This document shows positions 1 to 11,896 of a stretch of 64,000 bases of DNA, one piece after another (position 1 is the first letter of the stretch; each line of letters begins with the position of its first letter). Source of the stretch: Epiperipatus broadwayi (taxonomy: Eukaryota; Onychophora; Udeonychophora; Euonychophora; Peripatidae); contig JAQFVV010013079.1 of the NCBI GenBank assembly GCA_028023455.1, positions 186,001 to 250,000 of the forward strand. Reading direction: 5' to 3'. Both the position numbers and the translations under genes were made by a program. Below the pieces are notes generated by a model. The model had not been told where the DNA came from, ran no database searches, and worked only from the letters and a program-made list of their open reading frames with translations.

Positions 1-65
1 TTGAAAGGCTGATATTTGAATGTAATAAAATTCCTTCTGTTATTGGTAGATACTTAAAGAGATTA

Positions 66-1179
66 CACCTGGGTCTCGTTTTATGTGATAGATAGGTTCC
101 TCAGAAAACATGCGCAAATGAAATTGCGCAAAAATAGACGTAACTTACATTGAAAAAGGGGGGGTGCGGTCTGTGATTTTTCAAAATTCGCATAAAAGCA
201 AAGCACCAATGTAAAATTACTTTAAAATTCATGCAAAAAAAAAAATAAGGAAACAAAATATGACTAATAAAAAATTTCAAATTTGAAAAAAAATGATACA
301 AGACAAACTTTTTTTAATTATAATATTTAATTTTATTCTAAATAATATATGTTTATGCATAATTTACAGTACAGTAATTTACATTTTTTATACACATTTT
401 AATTATTATCGCTATTTGCCGAAAAACACATTTGTTTGCAAACTGGTAATAAATCAAATTTTTCACAAGGGGAAATACAACTAGCGCCAACTTCACACTC
501 ATGTTGTATCAATGGTTTTCTGGTGACAACATAATTAGTAATTAATCTTTGAGATGATGATTTTATTAATTGTTTATGAAACTAACAACTAAAAATTTAA
601 TTCTTATTTTTGACTTTAATTTTTTAATTTTCAATTCCGTTTAAAAATCAAATTTCACATCACATTAATTTCAAGTCGCCGTAAGTAATTTTTAAATTGT
701 TAATTACAATTAAAAATCAGATTTTAATTTTTAATTGTCAAATTTAATTGTGCCCACTGCTATTATTCACCTTTTAAAAATAAACTTGTGGACACTAAAT
801 GATTAATAATTGATTACATTCTTTTTTAAAAAGCAAAAACAGAATGTGATTTAAAATGCAAAATTAACACGTACAATGTTTGAACAAATTTACATTATAA
901 TCTTGTAAAATTTAATGTGTGTATACATAAAATGTGGAAATCATGATTTTAATTTCATTATTGCATAAAATCTTACTATTATAAAGCACTGAAAATATTG
1001 AAATTACTAAGATGAAAGTTGAACCCCAATAATGTGCTATTACTTTCAATATAACATAAGTGCGCAAAATTTATTATTTAAAGTAATAGCACATTATCGG
1101 AGTTCGACTTCTGGTGAAACATGAATTGCGTAATTTCAAAATTGTGTTAAATAAGTTCATGTAAAAAGAGACCCAGGTG
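66..1179. mobile_element. Mariner/Tc1-like non-autonomous DNA transposon (MITE), about 1.1 kb
   Basis: The left end CACCTGGGTCTC and the right end GAGACCCAGGTG are perfect 12-bp inverted termini, and similarity continues inward for about 20 bp. Each is bordered by TA (64-65 and 1180-1181), the target duplication expected of Tc1/mariner-type elements. The interior has no long ORF and no recognisable transposase, so the element would depend on an enzyme in trans. A second internal inverted repeat lies at about 1013-1118. The superfamily call rests on the TA sites and termini only. Confidence 0.6.
1013..1118. repeat. Internal inverted repeat of the MITE
   Basis: Arms of about 33 bp around the shared core AATGTGCTATTACTTT (left, about 1030-1045) and its complement (right, about 1080-1095) flank a short AT-rich spacer. 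It lies wholly inside the 66-1179 element and gives it a second potential hairpin near the right end. Confidence 0.6.
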
Positions 1180-1181
1180 TA

Positions 1182-1619
1182 TGCTATTTTTCTACAATAA
1201 AATCAAATATACATTTTTAACAAAAGACTATATGTTTAAATGCTGTGCTACTTATATTTAAAACCCAAAGTAAATAAAAAAAAAAACCTCTGAAATAAAC
1301 TCTACAATATTCAAAATACCAATTATTATATTAAATTATATCAGATGCATGTGATGTATAAGACTTTGTATATATATATTCCAAATAATTATTTAAATTC
1401 AATAAATTTAATATTTATTATCAGACCACTTGACCTATAGTTTTTTCTTCTTTTTCTATAACATTTTTTAAGTTCATCCAATTTAAGTTGTTTGAATTTT
1501 GGTTCTTGCCTCATAAATTTATAATGAGACATAAAAAATAGTAAGTTTACATTTAAAGTAACAACTATTAAATTAGGCAATTTTTAGCAATTAATTTATA
1601 GTTTGAAATAAGCATTTAT
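1182..1619. other. AT-rich spacer, no gene seen
   Basis: Low-complexity AT-rich sequence between the MITE and the first RTE copy. The only ORFs are short and have no recognisable motif. Confidence 0.5.
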
Positions 1620-3244
1620 TGTATACTCAGGATGATGTCTGATAATAAGCTCTTATTGAGGTATTTAAACCTGAACATCACATTCAAGTAAAAGAATATT
1701 GGACAAATAGGAAAAAAAATATATAATGTAAAATAGAATATTGTAGCACTTTATGAATATAAAAAAGTGAAGAGATAGTTGATTAAAATGATGATATGTT
1801 CTTTAGACATGATGATGAGAAAAGTAAGTGCAGTAAAATTCATTTTCAATAAAGAATGAAAATTTAACACTGTGAAAATTGCTGCTATATAAAAATAGAA
1901 GCAATATATTAGTTAAATTAATGGAATATTCCAAAAATTCATTTTTATATCCAATCAGTTCTCGGTGTGATGAAAAAGAAGAGGATTTTTACATAAATGT
2001 GCAAAGTACTTTTGATCATCTAAATAACATTCTAAAATTATCATCAAAGATTTTAATGCAAAAATATGTAAATTATTAAAAGATCAAATTCAGTAGGTAA
2101 ATTTGGTAAATGCATTTGTTTACAGTAATAAAAATGGGAGTGGATCTAGACTGGTAAATTTTACAAAAAAAAAAAACAATTTATAAACAATTCTTTTTTA
2201 AAAAATATGCTAAACATGAATGTCATGGAAATGACAAAAGAAGATTAAAGCAGAATTGGATTATATTTCAATTAATAAAAATGTTTTTGAACATGGTAAT
2301 GTTTTAATAAATTCAACACACAGTGTGATTGTCAATTAGTGAGATGCAAGATACATATTAATGCAAAACTAAAGAGGTAAAAACTATTAAGAAAATTATT
2401 ATTGTTAATCTTTAGAAACTGTCTAACGATTTTCAATTAGAACTTGGAAAGCATTTTATAATATTAACAAATTCTAACGATGATTCAGATTTGAATAAAT
2501 TCAATAAGAAGATAACTGATACAATATTAAATATTGCAACAATGATAGCTGATACAAAAAGTAGCAATTATTTGTAAATTTTTATTAAGACCAGAGAATG
2601 TATAAAAAATAGAAAAAACTATAAATATATAAAAATGATCTATTAATTAAAAATAAGAATTTTGTAAAATGTCACAAAAAGGATTTAATAAAGATATAAA
2701 AAAATATAACTGTGATTTGACAAACAAAGTTATAGAGAAAAATGAAAGTTACTAAAGTCTAAACCAACAGCTTGTTATTGGGATGAAAGTTATTTCTGAA
2801 ATAAAAAAATATGCAACTATTATTAAAAAGACAGATATTATGAAATATGTAAAAAATATATACAAAAAATTATATAATATTAAAAAACAAGAAAAGAATG
2901 TATCTTCTATAATTATTACAGTTTCTAAGTTATCCAGAATTTTATAGCAAAAAGTGAGACATGCAACTAAATTATGAAAAATGAAGAATCTCTACAAAAT
3001 AATAAATTATTATTGATATCATAAAAAAAGCAAGTAAAATATAAAAAAAATTTGGTAAAACATGTTTATATAAAATGTCTAAATAATGAAAATGTTGCTG
3101 ATAATTAGAAATATGCAGTAGTAAGATTAATATTTATAAATGGGGATAAATAAGATAATCTCTTATCTGTTCCAGACAAAATCTTTATCAAGATAATTAT
3201 GATTTATCTGCAGTGACCTAAAAAACTAGCAAGATTTAAAAATA

Positions 3245-4123
3245 CAAAGGGTACCCAGAAATAATCACAATCATTTTCTGGAAGGAAAGGACATTATAGT
3301 ACATCCTACTACCACCAGATGTCTTTTGTGGGATCTTCTTGTATCAGATTGCCAACTGTCATCATTGAGTGAATTCATGTTGTGGTGTAATAAATGCTCT
3401 TGTTAAATGCATCTCACTTATCTACCAATTTTTCTAATAACTGAACACTTTTAACAATGTAAAAGTTTGGTTTTTTTGTTAGAAGAAAATGCAGAGAATG
3501 CAGTTATAATGCATGAACTTACTATCAAGATTTTTTGGAAAAAATACAGATTTACAAGTGATTTAACATCCCAAAAAAGCATGGTAAGTCAAGTCCAATA
3601 TTAAAAACATGCTGATCTCTTTCTGGCTGCAAATGATATTGTTTGCCCAGAGTTTACTTGTAATGATCAGAAATTTTAGTTATTAAGCCCTGAAATGTGT
3701 GCATGAAGTAGTAAAATGAAAATGTTCTAATTTATGGCAAAGTGTGGAGTGCAAGCTTTACCATGACAATATATCAGTGCACAAAGTCTTCAGTTTGGTA
3801 GTTTTTATATAAAAGCAACATAACCCAGCCTATTCATAAGCTATATTTACCTGACCTCATTTCATGCAACTTTTTTTATATTTCCTTGAATGAAAAAATA
3901 CCTCAAAAAGTCATGTGGACTAAAAAGTGAAGAAGAAAAAAATGGAGGCATTAAAAGGCATTACTTTGCAAAAGTTTCAGGAAACTTTAAAAAGTGGGAA
4001 ATGCATTTAAACTGGTGTCTTAAATCAGATGGACAGTACTTTTAAGGAGATTCAATTTATATTATCTAAAAATAAATATATAATTTTTTATCACAAAATT
4101 GTAGGTTTTTTGGATACTACTTG
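3245..4123 (+). mobile_element. Mariner transposon remnant nested in the LINE
   Basis: TA dinucleotides flank both ends (3243-3244 and 4124-4125). The termini are imperfect inverted repeats: CAAAGGGTACCCAGAAA on the left, and the complement of CAAGTAGTATCCAAAAA on the right. The element is about 880 bp, shorter than a full mariner of about 1.3 kb, so internal deletion is likely. It sits in the LINE exactly where the better copy reads GATTTAAAAGTGGTTTTAG. Confidence 0.8.
3740..4040 (+). pseudogene. Mariner transposase C-terminal remnant
   Basis: Broken frames still give mariner signatures in order: YHDN followed by PVH-like residues (the second catalytic Asp region) at about 3762-3785, a decayed PYS.DL segment at about 3825-3860, then an LKK segment, EFQ..F..W, and a final GQYF.GD at about 4030-4045. 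Mariner transposases end this way, about 60 residues after the third catalytic Asp. Several stops interrupt it and the N-terminal HTH region is not recognisable, so it cannot be active. Confidence 0.7.
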
Positions 4124-5199
4124 TAGTTTTAATACGGGATGTCACATCCATGTATTGAGATATGTAATAGAAATGTCTTAAGAATATAAACTGTCATTAT
4201 GTTTTGGATTTATACATTATGTAAAGACATTTGATTGTATAAGCATTTCCACTGTGATTAACATTAAATCATCAAGATATAGACTCATTATATTTTTATA
4301 TTCTGAAAATAACAAAAATGCAATAGCTATGCTTAGATTATGTGGTAATTTTAAGAACATTAAAACAGAAAAAGATATATGACAAAGTGATTCTAAGTCT
4401 CCAAAATTTTTTATAGCAGTTTTTCAAAAAATCTTTTGTAGATTAAAGTAGAAATCAAAGAAGTAAAAGTGAATGGAGATTATTTAAACCATCAAGATTT
4501 TGCAAATGTTGTTGTTATTTTTGCCAATAATCTTTCAGAGCCTAAAAAAATGTTGCAAGGATTATCAAATAAAAGTAAGAAATTATGACTAAGATTAAAT
4601 GCTAAAAAAACTAATGTACCATGGATTTTCAAAACAAGAAAAAAGTTATCACAATGAATTAGATAAGTTTAATGATTACAAATATATTGGTCAGAGAACC
4701 AATGCAATTAGAAACATAATAGATGAAGTTAATCATGAAATTAAATTTGCATGAATTATCAGATATTATTTATGGATCTGAAATTAGACACTTAAACAGA
4801 AGAGCAATATTAGGACTTTAGATCACTCAAAGAAGTAATTAGAAATATATGGTAGTAGTGATGTAAAAAGATCACAAACAAAATACATGAATAAAAAGAC
4901 CAACAGGTAATTCCACCATAATTGAAAGAATAAAAAGACAGAAGTATGGCTTCACTGAATCTATTGTTAAAAGAAATGCCTGATGGACAGTTGATGTTTC
5001 AAATTGGATCCCAAAATATTGTAAAAGACTTTAAAAAAACCACATGTGGGATGGATAAATAATATAAAAATATTTGTTAATGTATTGACAAGAAAAGAAG
5101 CTAGAAATCAGCATAACTAGATTAAACTAGAAAGACCACCTGCAGTGTATCAAGAATCATTCAATAGTATTGTGTTCTAGTGACAGATTCAGAGAATAA

Positions 5200-5720
5200 T
5201 CACATCATCCATTTCTCCACTCTATTCTCAATATCGCCAAGCTCTTTAATTTCACATTATTCTTCCCATCTCATATCATCCAGTAATGTCAATTTTTTTC
5301 CATCTTTTCTTCTTATTTCAACTTACTATTCCCTTCCAAAACATGTACTATTAACTTATTCTTTTTTCTTAATATATATTTAATCCAGTTTTTCTTTGTA
5401 GCTCTATTTTTTTCAATCAATCTTTTCTCATTTACTCTTTTCAAAACTTTTTCATTTGTTATTTTATTCATCCAACTTGTTTTGCTGTCCTTCTCCATAA
5501 CCACATTTCAAATGCTTCCAAGTCTGTTCTTAATTTTATTATCAGTGGTCCACATTTCATAATCATACAATAGTACATACCATACATAGTATTTAAGTAA
5601 TCTTTTCCTTAATTTTTTCTTCAATGGTTTACATATTATTTTCTTTCTCTTAGCAAATGCCCTCTTTCCCAATCTTATTCTTTTTTAACTTTGTCTTCAC
5701 TTTTTACATCTTCACTCAAC
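5200..5720 (-). mobile_element. 3' end fragment of a second LINE type (C-terminal tail)
   Basis: On the minus strand the translation matches the common C-terminal tail of non-LTR retrotransposon proteins. It reads a KRAF segment, then W..LLYDYEMWT (the usual LYGSETWT), then SWMNKITNEKVLKRV, and finally NWIKYILR (the usual NW.GHILR). The ORF part spans 5504-5313. This family differs from the RTE copies, whose tail reads WAGHIARRDD. The fragment is 5'-truncated and carries stops. It abuts the 3' end of RTE copy 1 in the opposite orientation. Confidence 0.6.
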
Positions 5721-5857
5721 CAAATTCCTAAATAACTTTATTATCAATAATGTTTGAAAATGATAATAATATATATTTATAGTAAAATCAGCATAATGAA
5801 AAGTTTTTAAATTTTGTACTAGAAAATTATATCAATATATATATATAGAGAGAGAGA

Positions 5858-5985
5858 GATAAAAGATTTTTTGGGTAAAACCGTGTATTATTTTCTGTTA
5901 TATACCGATATTTCGACGAACTAGCATCCGCCATTGTCAAGGTAAACTCTAGAAGAGTTTTACTATAAAATCTTTTATCTACATC
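5858..5985 (-). repeat. IR10 palindromic element with a degenerate hammerhead-like core
   Basis: Inverted arms (GATAAAAGATTTT.. at about 5860 and ..AAAATCTTTTATC at about 5980) enclose a core. Read on the minus strand it is TTGACAA, GGCGGAT, GCTA, GTTCGTC, then GAAATATCGG. GGCGGAT and GTTCGTC can form a 7-bp stem using wobbles, in the place of hammerhead stem II. A related copy is at 17,140-17,240 on the plus strand. Confidence 0.55.
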
Positions 5986-5989
5986 ATAT

Positions 5990-8900
5990 AACCGTGAAAA
6001 CATTAAATATTATATATATAACCACACTAAACAATATTGTCTAATAAAGCAAATGTTTTCATTTGATATTATACATTTTGGTAGTTTCCTAATAACATTA
6101 TTACTGATCGTATTTTTTTTATTACATAAAATTTATTTATTTTATTGGTTATATATGTATATATTAAAACTTCAGAAAATTAAGACATTGTATGTATGGT
6201 ATTTTTTGTTTACTATTTCAATCTACAAATGTAAGATTTAGAATGTTTAGTCTCTTTCTTTACCTGTGCTACAATGAATTTGGCAAACATTAAAAAACTA
6301 ATCAGACAACAAATATCTAGGGTCTAAAAAAAGAATGGAAAACAATTTACAACATATCACCTGAAAATTTGGATATGTAATGAAGAAGGTATTAAACAGA
6401 CCATAGTTTTAAAACAAAATATTTAAACTTAGCTTGATTTTTATTTTTATACATTAAATAATAAAAAGATAGATATCTTTATTAGTTTAGGCTTCAGTCA
6501 CATCTGTTGGAAATTTATTTAAATTTAAACTTTTAGGTCTTATAAAACTCATTTTAATTCTTTGTTTATTAGAATGTTTTCTTTTTAATATGTTGATTTT
6601 TTTCTTCAGCTGTACTCTATTGGGTATTTTTGCCAGTCGGAATGTTTGTAACATTATTTTATAATTAAACTTACGCTATATATATATATAAAATTTCATT
6701 GCAGTTAAATATTATTTTGTTTCAGAACGGTGAACTGAAGTTTTTTAGCTTTGTTTATTGCAATATTCTAACTGGAATTCTTTCAAAGTTTACTGAAGTG
6801 AAATGCATTTAAATCTCCTAATTAAGTTCTGTCAGAGTAATATCTCCTTTTATCTTTATGTGAAACTGGTAATAAATGACAGTTAAATTTAATATAAATA
6901 TAAAAAATAATAAATATATTTATCACTTAATTTCTTAGATATTAAATATATACGATTAAACTACAAAATTAATTTTTATATTTAATAACATATACAGATA
7001 AAATAAATGATTAATGATTCAGCATATAAAATGTAAAACTTCAATCTATAAGCTAGTTCTGACACAAAATGTATTTTGCTCTTGAGAGATTTTTTTTAAG
7101 AATCTTGATCCTAACACTAGATATTCTTCATATACATAATAATATCACTTCATGGCAGCAAAGGTTAAACAAAGCGTAGAATAGCAATAATTTGTTGTCA
7201 AGGCATCTTAATAAATAAAAGATGAATTCCTTAATGAATCTCAACTTATTCTGGTCTAAAATGTTTAAATAGACCAAAAAGTCAAGTTCTTGACTGAAAC
7301 AGAATGTAAACATGGTTAAATGTTTTATCTATTGAAGTTATCTTGCCAATAGATTGTTGATATTTTATTATTTTGTTTAGGCTTTAGCTGTTGAAAAGTG
7401 ATTTAAATAAAGAAATCAGTTAGCTATGGCAATGTTATGATTTATTACATTGTAATGTGCACATATTCTTTAAATTTTAGGACAAGTGAAAAATCGCAGG
7501 TTATGAAAGAAAATAACTTTGGTGTCACTAGCTTAGTCAATAAATATTTTGAATTCATGGGTACTTATTTTATGTAAAATATAGAGATTTTCATCACCCA
7601 GGTTAAATAAAAGTGATTAATTATTCATAGATATATATGTATGTGTGTATGTGTATTTGTCTTGGTTGTAAATAATATTAAAACACTGCAAAAGAGAATA
7701 AAAAATAAAATGTAATTAAATGTTATTTTTTATTCTCTGTTGCAATATTTTAATATTATTAAATGTGTGTGTGATGGTATAGTTAAACAATGTTGGATTA
7801 ATATGTAATAATTTTATGTGAACTGAAATCTCCCAGCACCATATGTACAAAATTTAATTAAAAATACCGTCATCTATTTATATGTAAAAAAAGTAATTGT
7901 TGATTATGTCTTTCAAAATAACATTAAGGTTTATGTTATATATGTGTGTGATGTCTTTATTTGTTCAAAAAAAAAACACATCTCTCCTTGCTTATTTGTT
8001 CAGTGATTTAAAATGAAATATTAAAAAAAAAACTTAGTATAGGGATTTACAGACTGACTAATTAATTGTCTAATTAAACATTGTTAATATAATTAATATT
8101 TTAACAGAGATATGTTTATTCTATTTCCATGGTTTCTCACAATTATAAAATGGCTAATATAATTGGTTTTTGTATTGTTGAATGTAGAGTAATATTATTA
8201 ACACTTTAGACTTAGCTATAGTAAAAATGTAATCCTAAAAATGAATTGTATTAAATTTTAAAAATAGTAATAATGTAAAACCAATATGTAAAAAATATTT
8301 CACCCATTTTAACCTGCTCAGATTTGAACTCCAACCTTTTTATTTGAAAAGGCTCTAGAAGATCTTTTCTTTATTTAAATATTTTATTTTTAAAATTAAG
8401 TCTTTTTTATATATCATATATTGACAATATTTACATCATTTATTATAAATTGTAAGTTTTCAAAGGGTATGCATTCTAAAGGTTAATATTTGAACTTTGT
8501 AAAATAGAAATAGAATACTAAATAGGGTTTGTAACTATAACATTAGTGGTTGCCATTATTAGACATAATTTTATCTTACTCAAAAAGTTAGTCGAGTAAA
8601 ATATAACAACAGAAATTTATAGTTAGTTATCATTAAAGAAAGAAAATATATCTTAAAATTAAACATTAAATTGATTGTTATTAAAAACATTTTAAATTTT
8701 TTATACATATTGGTAAAATTGATTCTTATAAACAATAAAACTACTTCTGTTTTGCCATAATAAACTTTCTATGATCTGCTTTTTTAAAAAAAAGGTTTTC
8801 AAATAAAATATAATCATAGTCCTGTGAGATTTTTGATTTAAAATAAATATTTTACAAAAATATTGCATAAATAACCTTTAATATGTAAACAAATTTCTAA

Positions 8901-9180
8901 AAAATACAATTTTTCTTTTTAAAAATAAAAAATGTAGAACATTTCCTGAGATAAAACTCTCTGCCATTCAGAAATTATTATTTGGATTGAGATCAAAAAG
9001 GAGATCTGAATTCATTTTTAAAAAAATTGTATATTGTAATTTCCTAAAAGTCTGTCTAATGCTGACATCTTCTGATTTTTTAAATTAATAGTTTTATTAT
9101 AATTACTATGATAAAACAAAACAGTGCATGATAATCTAAGTTTATAAATAGAATCAAAATAACAAAAAAAAAAGATATAG
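5990..9180. other. Long AT-rich stretch without recognisable genes
   Basis: Only short ORFs rich in Phe, Ile, Leu and Tyr, as expected by chance in AT-rich DNA. Contains (TA)n runs and one hairpin at 7673-7760. I see nothing else supportable. Confidence 0.5.
7673..7760. repeat. Hairpin-forming inverted repeat
   Basis: Arms of about 36 bp around TAATATTAAAA...GAGAATAAAAAATAA and its complement are separated by about 14 bp. There is a small mismatch in the middle of the arms. No coding content; it could be a short palindromic MITE remnant. Confidence 0.55.
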
Positions 9181-9269
9181 TAGTCCCAATATTGCTGTAA
9201 TGCCCCAAATCAGAAAAAACAACCTGGCATGGCCATTGATTAATAAAAAAATCAATAATGAAATGGTAT

Positions 9270-9604
9270 TACACAGAAGCTCACATACAGAGGCAAAATT
9301 TTCCATACAGTAGCACCACTAAGTTCAAGCCAGAGTAATCAATAGATGCAGAAAGGTTTGTGCATGAAATCCCTATCAAGTACCTACTCACCCAATATAC
9401 ATAGACTAGTTTCTAGCTTGTGGTTTTCATCAGTGAAGATATTGGATGAGTAGGCACTCGATAGGGATTTTATGCACAAACCTTCTTGCATCCATGGATT
9501 ACTCTGGCTTGCACTGAGTGGTGCTACTGAATGGAGAGTTTTGCCTCTGTGTTAAACAGCTTGTGCAAGCATGATGAATGGTGATCATGTGATGTTTAAT
9601 GGTT
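9270..9604 (+). repeat. IR1 family copy a (palindromic element)
   Basis: Shares with the IR1 copies at 16.3, 29.2, 29.6 and 40.1 kb the words CTCCATACAGTAG, GAGTAATCAATGGATG, GCCTACTCA and GACTAGTTTCTAGCTTGTGG, and the fixed 3' end GATCATGTGATGTTTAATGG. The two halves are inverted around about 9430. The hammerhead-like core (read on the minus strand) is present once, at about 9407-9436. No protein is encoded. I could not define clean flanking duplications. Confidence 0.7.
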
Positions 9605-10498
9605 TAATAATAAGAAGTTCATAAGAAGTTTTAATACTGGAAATGGTCAACAGAGCATGATCCATAGAGCTTAAGGTCAAGAATCTGCCACTTTACCATT
9701 ACCTTAACCAATACAAAGCAATTTTCATTAATAACCTTATGTCAGTGAATTATAGTGTATGATCTTAAAATGTTTATAATGAGAATCATTTATTATATAT
9801 AGTAGAATAAAAGCACAAAATTAAAAGATCTTACTTGATTTGTTTTCTTTGGTCATGATTCAGTTTAATGTCAAAGGTTTGTTTTTGACTTTGAAACTAA
9901 AATAGTAATAAACGATAAGTAATACAGCTGTACATGCTGATAGGAAAGTAAATATTTTAAATCAACAGGTGTAGAACTACGTTGTTCTTGGGCTATCATA
10001 TGATTTTGATTTACTTGAAATAAGTAAATAATAATTGAAAGGATGTAATTAAAAATAAATTTTGTACATATTCAGAAATTTGCTAATTATTTTTTCCAAT
10101 TTATATTTACCACATAGTATGTCTTTTATATTTATTTTATTTCATATAAATGCATCAAATTGATTCTGCATATACCATTCGTAGCACTTGTTTTTTAGTA
10201 AAGTAAACCATTCTGTATTATTTATGTTTCATAGATAATTAATCTCTTTCATAAGCAGTTATAAAACATTTTTCCATTTGTACAATGATTTTGCTCTTAT
10301 ATTATTATCAAAATTTACATAAAATTAGAATTCAAAGGAAATAAGCCATGTAGTAATTCTTTAATTTAAAACTTTACATATTTTTAAACTGCTCTACGTT
10401 TATTGTCTAAATATGAAATTAAATTGTCTAACAATACTATTAAATATATAATTTAAATTATTAAATTTCAATGTTAAAATTTGTGTATAGTGAGTCAA
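9605..10498. other. AT-rich spacer, no gene seen
   Basis: No ORF of interest and no recognisable repeat in this stretch. Confidence 0.45.
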
Positions 10499-10570
10499 AC
10501 ATTGGTGGCCTAGCGGTTAGCATAGCTGCCTTCCAGGCAACTGGCCCAGGTTCACTTCCCAGTCAATACT
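10499..10570 (+). tRNA. tRNA-Gly(UCC)-like sequence, probably a pseudogene
   Basis: The 72-nt segment has the length and layout of animal tRNA-Gly(UCC). It has the A box TGGCCTAGCGG, the D-arm and anticodon arm with TTCC and anticodon TCC at about 10,531-10,533, and a B-box-like GGTTCACTTCC. Several stem pairs are broken: mismatches in the outer acceptor pairs, one in the anticodon stem and two in the T stem. Position 37 is G. A decayed tRNA copy is therefore more likely than a working gene. A tRNA-derived SINE head is the alternative, but no SINE body is visible downstream. Confidence 0.55.
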
Positions 10571-10911
10571 TCGACTTATAAAAAATTATCCATAGTGTTG
10601 CCTTTTATATATAATTTAAAATAATCAATTTAAAACAAAATTGAAACAGACTACTTACTGTAATTAAAAAATTTATTTCATACATCAGTGTTTCCCAACC
10701 TGTGGTACGCGTACCACTGGTGGTACGCGAGTTGCTGGTTGGTGGTACACGAAAAATAATCAATAATGGCGGACATAAAAAAAAAAATTAAATCATAAAA
10801 ATATAGAAACGTTTTTTCCTATAATTCATAAAAATTATTTTAATTAATAATATTATACAGTAAAGTTGTTAATATGTACAGTCGATAACGATCTTTAATG
10901 TTAATGATAAA

Positions 10912-11496
10912 ATTGAAAGTATGATTAAGAAATTAGATTTTTGGAAACAGTAATATATATATAGTATCGAAAACAATCAACTGGAAGTATTCGAAACTCT
11001 ACATATTTTTTTGTTTGAAAATAAGGTTAGTCTGTCTCAAGATATACGAGAAAATATAATAGCACATTTAACAGGATTAAAATTGTCTTTCATGGAATAT
11101 TTTCCAAAACCCGAAAACACAAATGATAATTGGATTTCAAACCCCTTCTATGCAGAAAATTTAGAAAAAGCTACATCATTATCAATAAAGGATAAAGAAA
11201 ATTTAATAGAATTATCATGTGACAGAACTTTACAAGTAGAATTCAAACGACACAATCTAATTAATTTTTGGTTAAACATTAAAGAATATGAACAACTTTC
11301 TGAGAAAGCTCTTAAATTATTATTACCGTTTACTAGTACGGAATTAGTAGGAAGAGCTTTTTCTTCATATATTTTTTTAAAAAATAAGTATCGAAACAGA
11401 TTGAACGCAGCTGTAGACTTAAGGGTATACCTCGCATCTTTTGAACCAAATTTCAAAAAATTATGTTGTTCGAAACAAGCACAAAGATCTCATTAA
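10912..11496 (+). pseudogene. hAT transposase C-terminal remnant (ZBED5/FAM200/SCAND3-like)
   Basis: The open segment 11,011-11,496 translates to the C-terminal part of a ZBED-type hAT transposase. It has an EYFP..NDNWISNPF segment (residues 29-46 of the frame), then the hATC dimerisation region with FW at 86-87, the KALKLLLPFTST helix at 99-110, KNKYRNRLN at 124-132, and the characteristic SKQAQ.SH end at 154-161. Upstream in the same frame KKLDFWKQ is followed by a TAA at 10,951-10,953. The RNase H-like catalytic residues and the BED finger are missing. There is no real start codon, so it is a broken gene. Family membership is clear; activity is excluded. Confidence 0.88.
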
Positions 11497-11617
11497 ATTT
11501 ATTTTATAAAAATATTTGATTATGATAAGAAAATATACTAATTGTTTTTTTATAATTTTGTGTTTTTATTAAAACCATTTATTAGTAAACGAAATATGAC
11601 AAAATAGTAGATAAATA

Positions 11618-11896
11618 ATGAGTCGGATCAAGGCAAATCAATCTAAATTATTTAATTTGAAAGAATGTATCAGAAAAGGATCATACCCAGAAATTAGACT
11701 CTCATTAATTCTTGATCATCTATTGTGGATTACTAGATGTAAGCTAGTATTTAATCATCAAAATTTTAATCCTATTAACTTCATGCTGAACAATATAAAG
11801 AAAACAAGAACAAGAGATAGCCTGATAACCCCTGAGGTTATTTTTACCATGACTTGGGACATGCTGGATTTATCCTCTCCATGGCCCAACCAATAG
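11618..11896 (+). CDS. Unidentified ORF inside the hAT element (possible LINE C-terminal tail)
   Basis: A 92-codon frame lies downstream of the transposase remnant but within the hAT termini, and is not part of the normal hAT transposase. The segment DHLLWITRCKLVFNHQNFNP resembles the W..RC..VF tail of some L1/Tx1-type LINE proteins, and the sequence after it (about 11,900-12,020) is A-rich, as a LINE 3' end would be. I cannot confirm that. The frame has no clear start context. Alternatives are a chance ORF or a captured host fragment. Confidence 0.3.
   Translation: MSRIKANQSKLFNLKECIRKGSYPEIRLSLILDHLLWITRCKLVFNHQNFNPINFMLNNIKKTRTRDSLITPEVIFTMTWDMLDLSSPWPNQ

Larger units (their letters stand above)
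1620..5190 (+). mobile_element. Decayed RTE-type LINE copy 1, interrupted by a mariner
   Basis: The sequence follows the better copy at 58.7-61.98 kb along almost its whole length. The N-terminal endonuclease region is at about 1630-2090, the linker at about 2400-3100, the RT palm at about 4130-4620, and the C-terminal WAGHIAR/WxPR region up to about 5190. Example: around 4470-4560 the translation still tracks the VNGDYL..FADDVVVFANN segment of the intact copy. Stops and frameshifts are dense, so this is an old dead copy. Removing the mariner at 3245-4123 rejoins the LINE alignment, so the mariner is the younger insertion. Confidence 0.8.
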
